From: Chitinophaga sp. S165
GTDB lineage: Bacteria; Bacteroidota; Bacteroidia; Chitinophagales; Chitinophagaceae
Reading direction: 5' to 3'
DNA: 64,000 bases
NCBI RefSeq assembly: GCF_003182155.1
Contig: NZ_QGTG01000006.1
Span: 124,001-188,000 of the forward strand
The position numbers were made by a program, and so were the translations under genes. Positions 35,501 to 43,496 of the stretch are shown here, piece by piece. Within the stretch, counting starts at the first letter, position 1, and every line of letters begins with the position of its first letter. The notes below the pieces were generated by a model. That model ran no database searches and was not told the DNA's origin. It worked only from the letters and a program-made list of their open reading frames with translations.

Positions 35501-36272
35501 AGTATATTTGGACAATGCACTTTTCTTAATTGAACATAAAATAGCGCCAGATTTCGAACAGGCATTGGAAGCTATTTTGGACAGTGAAATCTATACCAAT
35601 GGGGAGAAAATGCAGATCTTGAAACTTTATCATAAAGTCAGCGGAGATGATGGTTATTTATTAGACCTCGCCGAAGATAAAAAGTTCTATGAAATTCGAT
35701 GGCAGTTGCTGGATTTAGTTGTTAAAAGGGGAAGAAACAGAGATGCATTGATGCGGGTTTTGGAAAGGGTCCTAATGAACGGACCAGAGGACATGGATAG
35801 AGTTAAAGCATGTCAATATCTTGTTCCGTTGGGAAATATATCTGCTATGAATTATATTTTGGAGAAGCTGGTGGAACCGGAATATGATGTTGCTTGTTTC
35901 CTGGAGTTATCAAAGAATGTTTCCCGGGTAACGAACAGGGTGATGCTAAATCCGTTATTTGATCTTAAAGTAGCTATATTGTCGGGCCAATTCACTATAG
36001 CGAACACTCATTTTTTTGATGATATAGATATGGCTATCATTCAAATCGCATTACAAGGTCATGATACTTATGAAGAAGTAACTAATTTAATTAAGACCTT
36101 CGAAAAGAAAGGACTAAATGAATATGCCGAACAGTGCTTCAGAGACTTGGCAAGAGCTGTTGAAACACAATACCTGGCCAAATTTAGTAAACAGGCGAGT
36201 TTAAGCAGCGCCCTGGCCTTATTGAATGATTTCAGAAGAGAAAATAGTTTGAATAATTATTTGATTAACTAG
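32562..36272 (+). CDS. NACHT-domain NTPase, probable antiphage sensor
   Basis: A 1236-residue protein. The P-loop GAAGQGKS is at 77-84, Walker B LFILDGLDE at 133-141 with the extra acidic residue typical of NACHT, the sensor-1-like IISCRSN near 168, and FEHNNIQEYLAA near 337 as in the winged-helix part of STAND ATPases. The remaining 850 residues are helical and repetitive (HEAT or ARM-like), as in a ligand-sensing C-terminus. There is no recognisable effector domain at the N-terminus, which makes the gene 6 bp downstream the candidate effector. The region is visibly richer in A and T than its flanks. A weak TATATTGG box precedes the start. Confidence 0.85.
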   Translation: MEQSKHERITSKNGSVTEEVITDTSLIEEANGELPAFYIGREIVPLSQINNSFFYNPDSENTFINILSEQKRIVLLGAAGQGKSEELKALARNLHRTEQPYIPVFKKLKHYKGELFEDYLPKGWQFLQEESCLFILDGLDEVPSNILTATITNILEFAERYKSASFIISCRSNFYDLPTDIKPGTLRDFSVFYLADLKLHQINAIGEKKFGDGSGFSNALVARNLHELATRPFFMQELIKIYDKRGQIPNRVELFEHILDTRLDLDSAHFVNARAISNEKALILGQLEKMASVMELMGVTAISGSDLDEIFREEGGFNLLKYGTAVTIKEGTKDTFQFEHNNIQEYLAATALMKLTQEQVFTIISNEHLTRVKPNWINTLAFFISIVREPKPYIDWLTVNDPEVLIRFEYDRLDESLRNSIFKGLFNHYSLHGFALMSKNFTYEDLAKFGESVEVKEFLIQKIENFDNNTTTLLNALRVLSYFEINMRNKKRIQQGLEPILFDGEHKEEVIAEAIKLYGKTNLDQQKISAIFEKYHTTKSDEVQKSLYILIEQNECADEYIDYLIEGASSGGSYSADTWDFSEPFELMCALKKIKSYDAAWKVISFLTKHNSSIDFSFYFWEDVLSVSIDIAASNFKKGDKAVFERLFEVLIEATSEYYLSRIIVFFKKTETRIKALVKIIKSSAEPLEKARLYSAIFIEELMDPLVNALKQGEVSLEEMKGFYKLISMSYEMDESHLPGYLQLIPEMVLNATGNIIQPYKYDEYDEGEEHRANLKLLSLFFDADELSNNIYAIFDEIGKDELELNDVKNVRLVYNTSSERKIRQNCLVIIRRKISRQSTISRGYFQNVFNNKVQRLYLQLSQIFRLVHSEHAPVANESQKRWLTEACADLLQGVDVASHITQKDSDNYTTSTLLNIIWKLYLKQLVQLPESILLDYTEYLDVSRNSYKTIPQILCEKLGLQKLSNRVVQNIRKGVKVPRVYLDNALFLIEHKIAPDFEQALEAILDSEIYTNGEKMQILKLYHKVSGDDGYLLDLAEDKKFYEIRWQLLDLVVKRGRNRDALMRVLERVLMNGPEDMDRVKACQYLVPLGNISAMNYILEKLVEPEYDVACFLELSKNVSRVTNRVMLNPLFDLKVAILSGQFTIANTHFFDDIDMAIIQIALQGHDTYEEVTNLIKTFEKKGLNEYAEQCFRDLARAVETQYLAKFSKQASLSSALALLNDFRRENSLNNYLIN

Positions 36273-36278
36273 TATTAT

Positions 36279-37370
36279 ATGTATACTTCCAATGTATATA
36301 CGGTCATGATCGCTTCGCCAGGAGATGTTAAAGACGAACGTTATTTAGCCCGGGATGTGATAATGGAATGGAATTCGAATCATAGTGAAAGCCGTAAAAT
36401 TGTGTTGCTTCCACTTATGTGGGAATTTGATACCTATCCTGAGATGGGAGACCGTCCACAGGCTTTGATCAATAAACAAATGGTGGAAAGAGCAGATGTA
36501 GTCATTGCTGTTTTTGGCGCGCGACTAGGATCAAATACAGGGGTAGCACCAAGTGGAACAGTTGAGGAGATAAACTTGCAGTTTACAAAACAGCGACCTG
36601 TGATGTTGTATTTCTCTAATGGGTCTATTGACCGGGATAAATTTGATGCACAGCAATTCGCGGCCTTGCAAAAATACAAAAGTGAACTCAGGTCTGCATC
36701 CTTATATACTGAATTCGATTCTTCACAGGATTTCCGTACCAAACTTAGTAACCATCTGGCAAAACTCCTTAATGACAAGACGTCTTTCAAAGATTTCGAT
36801 AATGGAGGAGCCAGAGCATCAGACAATGCACAGCTAGGAGAAGACTTGATTTTATCGCCAGCTATGCAGGTTGTGCTGAATCTGGCAAACAATTCGACCA
36901 ATAAAAGGATCGAACAAGGTTCTCCAGGTAACACACCGGAAATGATAAAGGAATGGGAATCGGCTATAGATACTTTGGTTAAACACGGCCTTTTGAAAAA
37001 GGAAGATAATTCAGAAAGTGTTGTACTTACACCATTGGGTATTAAAATCGCGTTAGGCAACACAGTAAAAGTTACATCTCCACGTGCATCTAAACTTCTC
37101 TTTAAGACTATTAAAAGCAGAGAAGGTAGAATGCAGCTACTCGACCGGAGTAATGGACTTTTTATGATGGTTGACAATGAGCATTTAATTGAGGATCGTA
37201 ACGTGAAGACGCTGGCTGAATATGTGGCCGCTCTAAATGAATTAACGGAATTCGGACTCCTGGAAAAGCGAGGCGTTGGAAGTTATTATGTGACAAGTGA
37301 GGCCTTCCGATATGTGAAGGAATTCGAGCCGCTGTTAAGGAATGTGTATGATAAATCTATCCTCAATTAA
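36279..37370 (+). CDS. DUF4062-like protein, candidate effector partner of the NACHT NTPase
   Basis: A 363-residue protein. The N-terminal 160 residues form a Rossmann-like domain with SPGDVKDER (13-21), LLPLMWEFDTYPEMGDRPQ (43-61), ADVVIAVFGARLGS (72-85) and SGTVEEI (92-98), which match DUF4062-type domains related to TIR and nucleoside-deoxyribosyltransferase folds. The C-terminal 160 residues look like two winged-helix units (WESAIDTLVKHGLLKKED, ALNELTEFGLLEKRGVGSYY). The gene follows the NACHT gene by 6 bp, so they are one operon. A role as the enzyme switched on by the sensor is inferred from the arrangement and not shown. Confidence 0.8.
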   Translation: MYTSNVYTVMIASPGDVKDERYLARDVIMEWNSNHSESRKIVLLPLMWEFDTYPEMGDRPQALINKQMVERADVVIAVFGARLGSNTGVAPSGTVEEINLQFTKQRPVMLYFSNGSIDRDKFDAQQFAALQKYKSELRSASLYTEFDSSQDFRTKLSNHLAKLLNDKTSFKDFDNGGARASDNAQLGEDLILSPAMQVVLNLANNSTNKRIEQGSPGNTPEMIKEWESAIDTLVKHGLLKKEDNSESVVLTPLGIKIALGNTVKVTSPRASKLLFKTIKSREGRMQLLDRSNGLFMMVDNEHLIEDRNVKTLAEYVAALNELTEFGLLEKRGVGSYYVTSEAFRYVKEFEPLLRNVYDKSILN

Positions 37371-37439
37371 GAATAAGAGATTGTATAGGGGTTAATTAAT
37401 TTTACATGTACTAGCAGGTATAGGCTTATTCAAATAAGT

Positions 37440-37469
37440 AAAGGCATCAACAAACGTTGGTGCCTTTTT
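37440..37469. terminator. Bidirectional terminator closing the NACHT operon
   Basis: GGCATCAAC (37443-37451) and GTTGGTGCC (37456-37464) with AAA before and TTTTT after. Confidence 0.85.
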
Positions 37470-37498
37470 CAATAAATATCCTTATTCCCTGTAGATGA

Positions 37499-38470
37499 TC
37501 AAACTACTACTACCAGCCTTCTCCCACTTTCCACATCCATCTCCCAGGCCTTCTCAAATTCATTAATAGCCAGTGTTTGTACGTCAACTTTCAGCTTGCC
37601 TTCAACTGCCAATTGCAGCATTTCGGGAAGGATCTCTGTCAGCAGTATTCTCATCTCCGCCTTTGTCCAGCTGCCCAGCCCCGAACCTGTTAAATGCAGG
37701 TTTACACTTCGTAATATTTCTGATGAAAGCTGAATAGTATCACCAGCCATTGAGCCTACTGTTACAAATCTTGTGCGGTGAGTGAAATTGCCCTGACCTT
37801 TAAGCGTTTCGAGAATTAACTCTGCAGGACGCCCCCAGGTATAATCCACAATGATGTCTATGGGACTGGTCCGGTGGATCTCTTTTAAACGTGAGATAAT
37901 ACTATCGTCAGGCTGCTGAAGTGAGATAACTTCATCTACGCCGAGTGTCAGTAAATGCTGTAAGGAGGCTTCATTTCGACCTGTTGCAATAATCTTTTTA
38001 GCGCCATGATACCTGGCTAACTGTATTGCATTCCTGCCGGTGAAACCCGTGGCACCATTGATCAGCACTGTATCGCCTGCTTGTATATTTGCCCTGTAAC
38101 GCAGAGCCATAGCGGAGCCTGCAATCGCATTTGGTAAAGCTGCAGCGACCGCAGGGGCTATGCCTGCCGGAAGAACAACCATTCTGCTTTTATCAACTAT
38201 CGCTTTCTGCGCCATCATGCCGCTTATGCCAATTGCATATACGCTGGTACCATCTTCCAGAAATCCCACACCATCCATACCGATCACCTTTGGTTTACCA
38301 GGAGTGTCAGTCGAGTAATGTGTACCGTTTGCCCTGGATTTATCTAAGTGTTTCAATGCTACTGCCTGTACGGAGATCAACGCCTGGCCTTCAGCTCCTA
38401 TTTCAGGTTCAGGGTAGTTTTCTACATATTGGGGCATACCACCTTCCGGGAACATAACTATTGCTTTCAT
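37499..38470 (-). CDS. Zinc-free MDR oxidoreductase, Crp/Fnr-linked
   Basis: A 323-residue medium-chain dehydrogenase/reductase protein (MKAIVMFPEGGMPQYVENYP, VLINGATGFTGRNAIQLARY for NAD(P)H binding). No catalytic zinc ligands. It is on the same strand as, and downstream of, a Crp/Fnr-family gene, with 63 bp between that hold its own promoter (TACTTTTG, minus, 38485-38492) and a perfect palindrome suited to the Crp/Fnr protein. It is probably an NADPH:quinone or enoyl reductase activated by that regulator. Confidence 0.85.
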   Translation of the reverse strand: MKAIVMFPEGGMPQYVENYPEPEIGAEGQALISVQAVALKHLDKSRANGTHYSTDTPGKPKVIGMDGVGFLEDGTSVYAIGISGMMAQKAIVDKSRMVVLPAGIAPAVAAALPNAIAGSAMALRYRANIQAGDTVLINGATGFTGRNAIQLARYHGAKKIIATGRNEASLQHLLTLGVDEVISLQQPDDSIISRLKEIHRTSPIDIIVDYTWGRPAELILETLKGQGNFTHRTRFVTVGSMAGDTIQLSSEILRSVNLHLTGSGLGSWTKAEMRILLTEILPEMLQLAVEGKLKVDVQTLAINEFEKAWEMDVESGRRLVVVV

Positions 38471-38484
38471 CTCTTGTTTTTACA

Positions 38485-38530
38485 CAAAAGTAGGCTACAG
38501 CATAGCAGACCGACGATAACATTTGTTATC
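38485..38530 (-). promoter_or_regulatory. Promoter and Crp/Fnr-type palindrome before the oxidoreductase gene
   Basis: Minus-strand -7 box TACTTTTG (38485-38492), and 22 bp upstream of it the palindrome GATAACATTTGTTATC (38515-38530, perfect 7-bp arms). The position fits an activator site near the -33 region. It lies just before the stop codon of the neighbouring Crp/Fnr gene. Confidence 0.65.
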
Positions 38531-38533
38531 AAA

Positions 38534-39109
38534 TTATTTGCCTTTAGCGAGTTTATTTTTGATACGGCTCAAGTGGACAGACGTAATGCCCAGGTAAGAG
38601 GCAATATAATGTTGAGGGATCCTTTGCACGAGTTCAGGACGGTCACGTAATACCTGCAGGTAACGTTGTTCCGGTGTATTGAGTATGTATGTAGTAAAAT
38701 GTTTGATATAATCGAATGTACGTTCGAAAAGTGCATCTACGAGCATATCGCGGAGTTGAGGGACCTCTTTCATCTCTTCGATGATCTTTTTCATTTCCCT
38801 TTTATCAATCCACCAGATGACGCAAGCTTCGATAGTTTGTATGGTGATGGGGCTGACAATATCTTTCTTGAAACTCTCAATAGAGGATACCATATTGTTT
38901 TCAAAGAAGAACTGACAGGTAATATCTCTGCCATTGTGGTTATGCCAGACCCGGACTGAACCCGTTTCAATAAAGAACATTTTTTGAGCAGTTTCTCCCT
39001 CCTTCAGCAGATCTGTTTTTGCAGGCACTTCAATGCGTGTAAATTGCTTCTTATATGCTGACCAGATCTGCCCAATGAGCAAAGAAAAATGATTTGGCTG
39101 TTCTGACAT
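38534..39109 (-). CDS. Crp/Fnr family transcriptional regulator
   Basis: A 191-residue protein with the N-terminal cyclic-nucleotide-binding-like barrel (LLKEGETAQKMFFIETGSVR, FFENNMVSSIESF) and a C-terminal HTH (RIPQHYIASYLGITSVHLSR). No cysteine cluster for an FeS centre is visible, so it is not an oxygen-sensing Fnr. The first 30 residues lack extra features. It is the second gene of a minus-strand pair (a GreA-like gene ends 4 bp upstream). The palindrome before the next gene is its probable target. Confidence 0.9.
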   Translation of the reverse strand: MSEQPNHFSLLIGQIWSAYKKQFTRIEVPAKTDLLKEGETAQKMFFIETGSVRVWHNHNGRDITCQFFFENNMVSSIESFKKDIVSPITIQTIEACVIWWIDKREMKKIIEEMKEVPQLRDMLVDALFERTFDYIKHFTTYILNTPEQRYLQVLRDRPELVQRIPQHYIASYLGITSVHLSRIKNKLAKGK

Positions 39110-39113
39110 TCAA

Positions 39114-39581
39114 TTAGTAAATTTCAAGTATTACCGTATCTTTTTTATTAAAGAGAAAACTATCGCCGGCTTTTTTGTGCAGCAATAATTTGGCCAGCGG
39201 ACTATCAGGTGAAAGGAAGAATATCAGCTGGTCATCGATTTGTTGCTTGCCAAGCCCCGCTGCTATGAAAAAGGAATAGTCTGCGCATTTAATAAATGCT
39301 CCTGTTTGAGCCGTAGTATAAATAACGTCTGTATTTACTTTTTGTAGTTTGTCAAGATCTTTAATATTCTCTGCCAGTTGCCTTGCGTACATATCTTTTT
39401 CCAGATGTCCCATCGCTCTTCCTGTCTCATATTTATCGCCTGCCGAACTTTTATCTTCGCTGTTTGCCGCCTCCTGTGCGTTATTAATAGCCAGCCTTGT
39501 CATGGCTATCCGTTCTGCTATCTGTCGCTCTCCGGCCTTCTTTAAATTGCTTTTAAAGGTGATCAATTCCCCTTGTATCAT
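39114..39581 (-). CDS. GreA/GreB-like transcription factor
   Basis: A 155-residue protein with an N-terminal coiled coil (about 10-80) and a C-terminal FKBP-like GreA/GreB domain (DDQLIFFLSPDSPLAKLLLHKKAGDSFLF). Such proteins bind RNA polymerase in the secondary channel; these Bacteroidota forms are shorter and lack the classic GreA tip sequence, so cleavage activity is uncertain. It ends 4 bp before the Crp/Fnr gene, so they are cotranscribed. Confidence 0.8.
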   Translation of the reverse strand: MIQGELITFKSNLKKAGERQIAERIAMTRLAINNAQEAANSEDKSSAGDKYETGRAMGHLEKDMYARQLAENIKDLDKLQKVNTDVIYTTAQTGAFIKCADYSFFIAAGLGKQQIDDQLIFFLSPDSPLAKLLLHKKAGDSFLFNKKDTVILEIY

Positions 39582-39641
39582 AAACAGTTATTGATATCCA
39601 GGTCAATTTAAGGAAAAAAACGGAAGGGTAGTATAAGTAAA

Positions 39642-39672
39642 AAGAAGCCGTTCAACATGCTGAACGGCTCTT
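39642..39672. terminator. Intrinsic terminator in the GreA-like/DUF1398 gap
   Basis: AGCCGTTCA (39646-39654) and TGAACGGCT (39661-39669), A-rich before and T-containing after. It ends the DUF1398 transcript from the right or acts in both directions. Confidence 0.65.
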
Positions 39673-39801
39673 GCTGTATTGAAATTACGGATCTTAACGT
39701 TCAGTATAAGGAGACAATTTTACGCATGCAAAGTACGCTCACATTGTGACTGGTGTCAGGACGTTTCAAGATCTCCTGGTATTAACATATACGCTTTACA
39801 G

Positions 39802-40197
39802 CTATTCCACCGCTGGTATAGGTTCTTCTACCAGAATACCTCCATCACTGGTTACATATGAGCACATCATTTCTACTGTATCGACTATCCATCTCGCTAC
39901 ACCTGCCTGGGCTGCCTGCTTGCAAAAGGTCAGGAAATCTGTTTGTCCCTGTTGATGAATGGCTATGGTATGTTCGAGGGCGTCAACAGATGCCTGTGGT
40001 GCTATTTCCTGGGGAGCATAGATAGGAGGCGCGTCAACCTGGTATCCATTCTCTCCGTGATATATGATCGCGCCATCGGTCACAAAGAATTCATAATACA
40101 GAAGTCCCAGTTCTTTAATTTCCTGTACGTATTGAGGAAAGTCAGCGCCTGTTTTTACTTTGGCATGTGCTGCCTTTATTTGTTGTAATGTGAACAT
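39802..40197 (-). CDS. DUF1398 family protein
   Basis: A 131-residue soluble protein (MFTLQQIKAAHAKVKTGADF, then YPQYVQEIKELG-like text, CTYYVTDGA and CSYVTSDGG... near the end), matching DUF1398 proteins of about 130 residues. The conserved middle (GLLYYEFFVTDGAIIYHGENG) and WIVDTVEM fit well. The function of this family is unknown; relatives include the enterobacterial YbcV/phage envelope-like proteins. Monocistronic. Confidence 0.85.
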   Translation of the reverse strand: MFTLQQIKAAHAKVKTGADFPQYVQEIKELGLLYYEFFVTDGAIIYHGENGYQVDAPPIYAPQEIAPQASVDALEHTIAIHQQGQTDFLTFCKQAAQAGVARWIVDTVEMMCSYVTSDGGILVEEPIPAVE

Positions 40198-40281
40198 AAT
40201 AGAATGGTTTATAGGCCGAATTTAAGGAAGATATGGGAATCGCTTTAACTGATTTATATTACTTTCGGGAAAATTCCTCCG

Positions 40282-40827
40282 ATGGAAAAGCTGAACATAC
40301 TAACCCAAAGACTTAACATACGGCATCTCGAACTAACCGACCTGGTTGACTTCCATGTCTATCGCTCAAATCCTGATGTCACGAAGTACCAGGGCTTCGA
40401 TGTAATGACACTGGAACAGGCAGAAGCTTTTATAGTAATGAACACAGCGAGGCAACCATGGCAGGCAGGGGAGTGGGTACAATACGCCATTGAAAACAAA
40501 GAAACAGGAAAGTTGATCGGCGACTGTGCAATTAAACCTGACCAGCACGATATAAGGATCATAGAGATAGGCATTACTATTTCTCACCTCGAACAAAAGA
40601 AAGGTTATGCAAAGGAAGCTCTGCTGGCAATACTGAAGTTCTTATTCGAAGAAAAACAAATTCATCGTGTGGTGGAAACTGTGGATGCTGAAAATATCGC
40701 CTCAATTAATCTGTTGAAAAGTGTAGGGTTTAGACAGGAAGGACACTTTATTGAAAATATATTCTTTAAAGGAAAATGGGGCAGCGAATTTCAATATGCC
40801 ATGTTGAAAAGAGAATGGGACGCTTAA
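40282..40827 (+). CDS. GNAT family N-acetyltransferase (RimJ/RimL-like)
   Basis: A 181-residue protein with RLNIRHLELTDLVDFHVYRS at the start and the acetyl-CoA motif around ISHLEQKKGYAKEALLAILK, then VVETVDAENIASINLLKSVG, typical of RimJ/RimL-type transferases acting on amines or N-termini. It overlaps the converging PLPBP gene by 4 bp, with no terminator between. Confidence 0.9.
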   Translation: MEKLNILTQRLNIRHLELTDLVDFHVYRSNPDVTKYQGFDVMTLEQAEAFIVMNTARQPWQAGEWVQYAIENKETGKLIGDCAIKPDQHDIRIIEIGITISHLEQKKGYAKEALLAILKFLFEEKQIHRVVETVDAENIASINLLKSVGFRQEGHFIENIFFKGKWGSEFQYAMLKREWDA

Positions 40828-41558
40828 GCCTCATTCTCATTCCAATATTCACTATCAGGTGTTGGTCTTTTCCCAAATATAGCCGTACCTACTCTAACAA
40901 TCGTCGCTCCCTCTTCGATAGCTATCTCCATATCCCCGCTCATACCCATCGATAGCTCTTTCATTTCTACATCAGGAATATTCAAAGCACTGACCTTTTG
41001 CTGAATATCCTTAAGCAGGCGGAAACATTTTCTCACAGCTTCATTTTCTGCAGAAAGCAACCCGATAGTCATCAGGCCTTTTATTTTCAATGTTCCCAAT
41101 TGTGCAACTTGCTTCACCAGTTCAAGGGCATTGTCCGGATGTACGCCGAACTTACTTTCTTCGCCTGATGTATTTACCTGGATCAGTACCTCCATTGTCT
41201 TATTTTCTGTGAGAAGCCGTTGATGCAACTTTTCAGCCAGGTCAATGCGGTCAAGCGATTGCACACAAGTAACATTATATCGCAGGATCTCTTTGATCTT
41301 ATTGGTCTGTAAGTGGCCGATGAAGTGGTTACTATGCTGCACCTCTTTCAACGCTTCATATTTTTCTTTCAGCTCCTGTACTTTATTTTCGGCTATCAAT
41401 GTATGACCTGCATGTAACGCTATCTTAATACGTTCTGCAGGAACAGTTTTAGTAGCCAGTAATAACTTCACCTCATCAGGGTTCCTGCCGCTGGCTTTGC
41501 AGGCATGCTTGATCCGGTCCGTTATAGTCGTAAGATTATCTAATATTCCGTCACTCAT
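40824..41558 (-). CDS. Pyridoxal-phosphate homeostasis protein (YggS/PLPBP)
   Basis: A 244-residue protein with the PLP-lysine block KLLLATKTVPAERI (Lys37), HFIGHLQTNKIKEIL, VQSLDRIDLAEKL, IQVNTSGEESKFG and ELSMGMSGDMEIAI, followed by VRVGTAIFG. It is the conserved PLP carrier and homeostasis protein in the cytoplasm. Its start overlaps the end of the AAA ATPase gene by 4 bp (ATGA arrangement), so the two are translationally coupled, last genes of a four-gene operon that begins with PaiB. A PLP link fits the divergent MocR/PdxR-type regulator. Confidence 0.93.
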   Translation of the reverse strand: MSDGILDNLTTITDRIKHACKASGRNPDEVKLLLATKTVPAERIKIALHAGHTLIAENKVQELKEKYEALKEVQHSNHFIGHLQTNKIKEILRYNVTCVQSLDRIDLAEKLHQRLLTENKTMEVLIQVNTSGEESKFGVHPDNALELVKQVAQLGTLKIKGLMTIGLLSAENEAVRKCFRLLKDIQQKVSALNIPDVEMKELSMGMSGDMEIAIEEGATIVRVGTAIFGKRPTPDSEYWNENEA

Positions 41559-42277
41559 ATTTCTACAGGTTTCGTTCGTGATTCCAGTTCTCTGATCAAT
41601 GTAGATTTAACAAGGGTAAATGCATGATCTTTGGCCTCGGCGAAAGAGATGTCATATTTGCGCTCAATGCCCTGCATATGTCCCGGAAAGCGGGATAGCA
41701 GCTTGTCGTAGTAATTGTCCAGCATATCCGGCGATGGCATCTCAAAGTTTATCTTCAGTTGAAAACGTCTTATTAATGCATTGTCTATGATCTCCGGATG
41801 ATTGGTTGCGCATAACAGCATTGCATTAGCCGGAAAATAGTCTATCAGTTGGATAAGCGTATTGACCAATCTTCTCATCTCGCCTACATCATTTTCATCA
41901 TTCTCACGCGCTTTCCCTATCTGGTCAAATTCATCGAGAAAAAGAACCGCTTTTTCCCTTGCTGCCTTATCGAACACCATTTTGATGTTCTGTGAAGTTT
42001 CCCCGATACGGGCATTGATAATATTACTAAGATTAAGTATGAGGATGTTTTTGCCAAGTGCATTTGCTATGGCTTTGGCCGTAAGCGTTTTTCCACAACC
42101 GGAACTGCCATGTAATAATATTTTATTATTTACAGGTAATCCATATTTGTTTAGCTCGTCTATATAAGTATGCTCCTTGATCAACTGTACGAAATTTTCC
42201 CTGTTGGACTCATCGAGAAATACATCGTTCAGTGAAACCTGCTCCCTGTCATTAATAATCAGATCGTATATATTCAT
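41555..42277 (-). CDS. AAA-family ATPase, small
   Basis: A 240-residue AAA module: P-loop GSSGCGKT (57-64), Walker B VLFLDEFD (111-118), sensor-1 CATNHPEI, and arginine finger region IRRFQLKINF. It is just one AAA domain plus a short N-terminal start, so no substrate or protease domain is fused. Single AAA units of this kind often act as chaperones or in regulated remodelling. It overlaps the downstream YggS gene by 4 bp, which points to coordinate production. Confidence 0.85.
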   Translation of the reverse strand: MNIYDLIINDREQVSLNDVFLDESNRENFVQLIKEHTYIDELNKYGLPVNNKILLHGSSGCGKTLTAKAIANALGKNILILNLSNIINARIGETSQNIKMVFDKAAREKAVLFLDEFDQIGKARENDENDVGEMRRLVNTLIQLIDYFPANAMLLCATNHPEIIDNALIRRFQLKINFEMPSPDMLDNYYDKLLSRFPGHMQGIERKYDISFAEAKDHAFTLVKSTLIRELESRTKPVEI

Positions 42278-42290
42278 TGTTTCTTTCTGC

Positions 42291-42827
42291 TTAAGACGCC
42301 AAAATTACACTGTTCTTGTCAATAACATACAGGAAGTTAGGTTTCGGGCTTTGACCCGGATAAGCAATCATCTGTTCTCCTACTTTTTCTGCCCCCAAAC
42401 GGCTGATCGCTATCTGTGAACGGATATTGAACGCACCGATGTGGAAATATACCTTTGAAACAAATTGAAAAGCATAATCCAGCATTATCTTTTTTATACC
42501 CCGGTTCGTTCCTGTGCCCCAGTATTTAGTGGCATAAAATGTATAGCCGATGCATATGCAGTTGTCCTGCTCGTCGTAACCATAAAAGCGGGTACTTCCG
42601 ATAATACTTCCTGTGGTCTTATCTACAATTTTAAATGCTCCCTTACTTTGTATGGCTTCATCGAAGAACGTCTGGAACACCTCTTTCTTCCAGCGTTCGT
42701 TGTTCGGGTGTTGTTCCCATATTTTCGGATCTGATGCAACAGCATATAGCACGTCAAAATCCGTTTCCTGCAATGGATAAAGGCCTGCTTTTTCATTTTC
42801 TAATATGCATTGAATATCGAATTTCAT
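42291..42827 (-). CDS. GNAT family N-acetyltransferase
   Basis: A 178-residue protein with RFYGYDEQDNCICIGYTFYA, WGTGTNRGIKKIMLDYAFQF for acetyl-CoA binding, and NIRSQIAISRLGAEKVGEQM. RimL-like. The second gene of the PaiB operon; the acetyl acceptor is unknown. In similar PaiB/GNAT/MocR clusters of Bacteroidota these genes sit together repeatedly. Confidence 0.88.
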   Translation of the reverse strand: MKFDIQCILENEKAGLYPLQETDFDVLYAVASDPKIWEQHPNNERWKKEVFQTFFDEAIQSKGAFKIVDKTTGSIIGSTRFYGYDEQDNCICIGYTFYATKYWGTGTNRGIKKIMLDYAFQFVSKVYFHIGAFNIRSQIAISRLGAEKVGEQMIAYPGQSPKPNFLYVIDKNSVILAS

Positions 42828-42845
42828 AGCAAGTGGATTAGTTTG

Positions 42846-43454
42846 TTAAAGTGTTTTTTGAATGTATGCTGCGAGGCTATTTTCCACAGGATCATTGCTG
42901 TCCTTCAGGTGTGCAATAATTCTTTTTCTTTCTTCGGATGATTTATTCTGGCTTAGTTTCTTCTGTCCCTGCAAATTCGTTACCTCCAGTTCGAAAGCGA
43001 CTATGCCGCGTAACATGCCCTTTTTATACTTCTCAGGAAGATCGTTCCACTGCTTTAAATAATCCTGTTCGTAGTAGCCGATCATCTGTTCCAATATCTT
43101 CATCTTGCCGCTTTCATCATGAACGATCCTGGCCTTTCCGTACGCGTGAACAGCCATGTAATCCCAGGTGGGCACACTTTCCCACTTATCATAATGCGAG
43201 GGTGAAATATAACCATGAGGTCCGGTGAATATTACCAGTGAGGTGTTCTCCCCGATGTTCCCGGCTTGCTCATTGGCCAGGGCGAAATGAGAGCTTATCA
43301 GCAGTTTACCGGCGCTGTCATCTACCACAAAGGGTAGCTGCGTAGCCACGGGAACACCATTAATAGCATTAATGATGGTCGCGAAACTGTATTGCTTCAT
43401 AAAAGCGATCTTATCCGCTTCGTTATCAAATTCAAACCCTTTAGGTGTGTACAT
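42846..43454 (-). CDS. FMN-binding negative regulator, PaiB-like
   Basis: A 202-residue protein starting MYTPKGFEFDNEADKIAFMK with the flavin-binding split-barrel core (TQLPFVVDDSAGKLLISSHF, NTSLVIFTGPHGYISPSHYD, VPTWDYMAVHAYGKARIV), characteristic of PaiB. PaiB is annotated as a transcriptional regulator, but the fold is a pyridoxamine-oxidase-like FMN barrel and may be enzymatic. First gene of the minus-strand operon, divergent from the MocR gene; both likely answer to the TCCAAT repeats between them. Confidence 0.9.
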   Translation of the reverse strand: MYTPKGFEFDNEADKIAFMKQYSFATIINAINGVPVATQLPFVVDDSAGKLLISSHFALANEQAGNIGENTSLVIFTGPHGYISPSHYDKWESVPTWDYMAVHAYGKARIVHDESGKMKILEQMIGYYEQDYLKQWNDLPEKYKKGMLRGIVAFELEVTNLQGQKKLSQNKSSEERKRIIAHLKDSNDPVENSLAAYIQKTL

Positions 43455-43496
43455 GGAATAATTCCTTTAAGCTGTCCGGTGCAAAATTACTGGCAA

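Noticed and set aside
36434-37177. Long minus-strand reading frame (247 residues) inside the DUF4062-like gene
   Set aside because: It is antisense to a gene with clear motifs, and its composition is Ser/Leu-rich as expected for a shadow.
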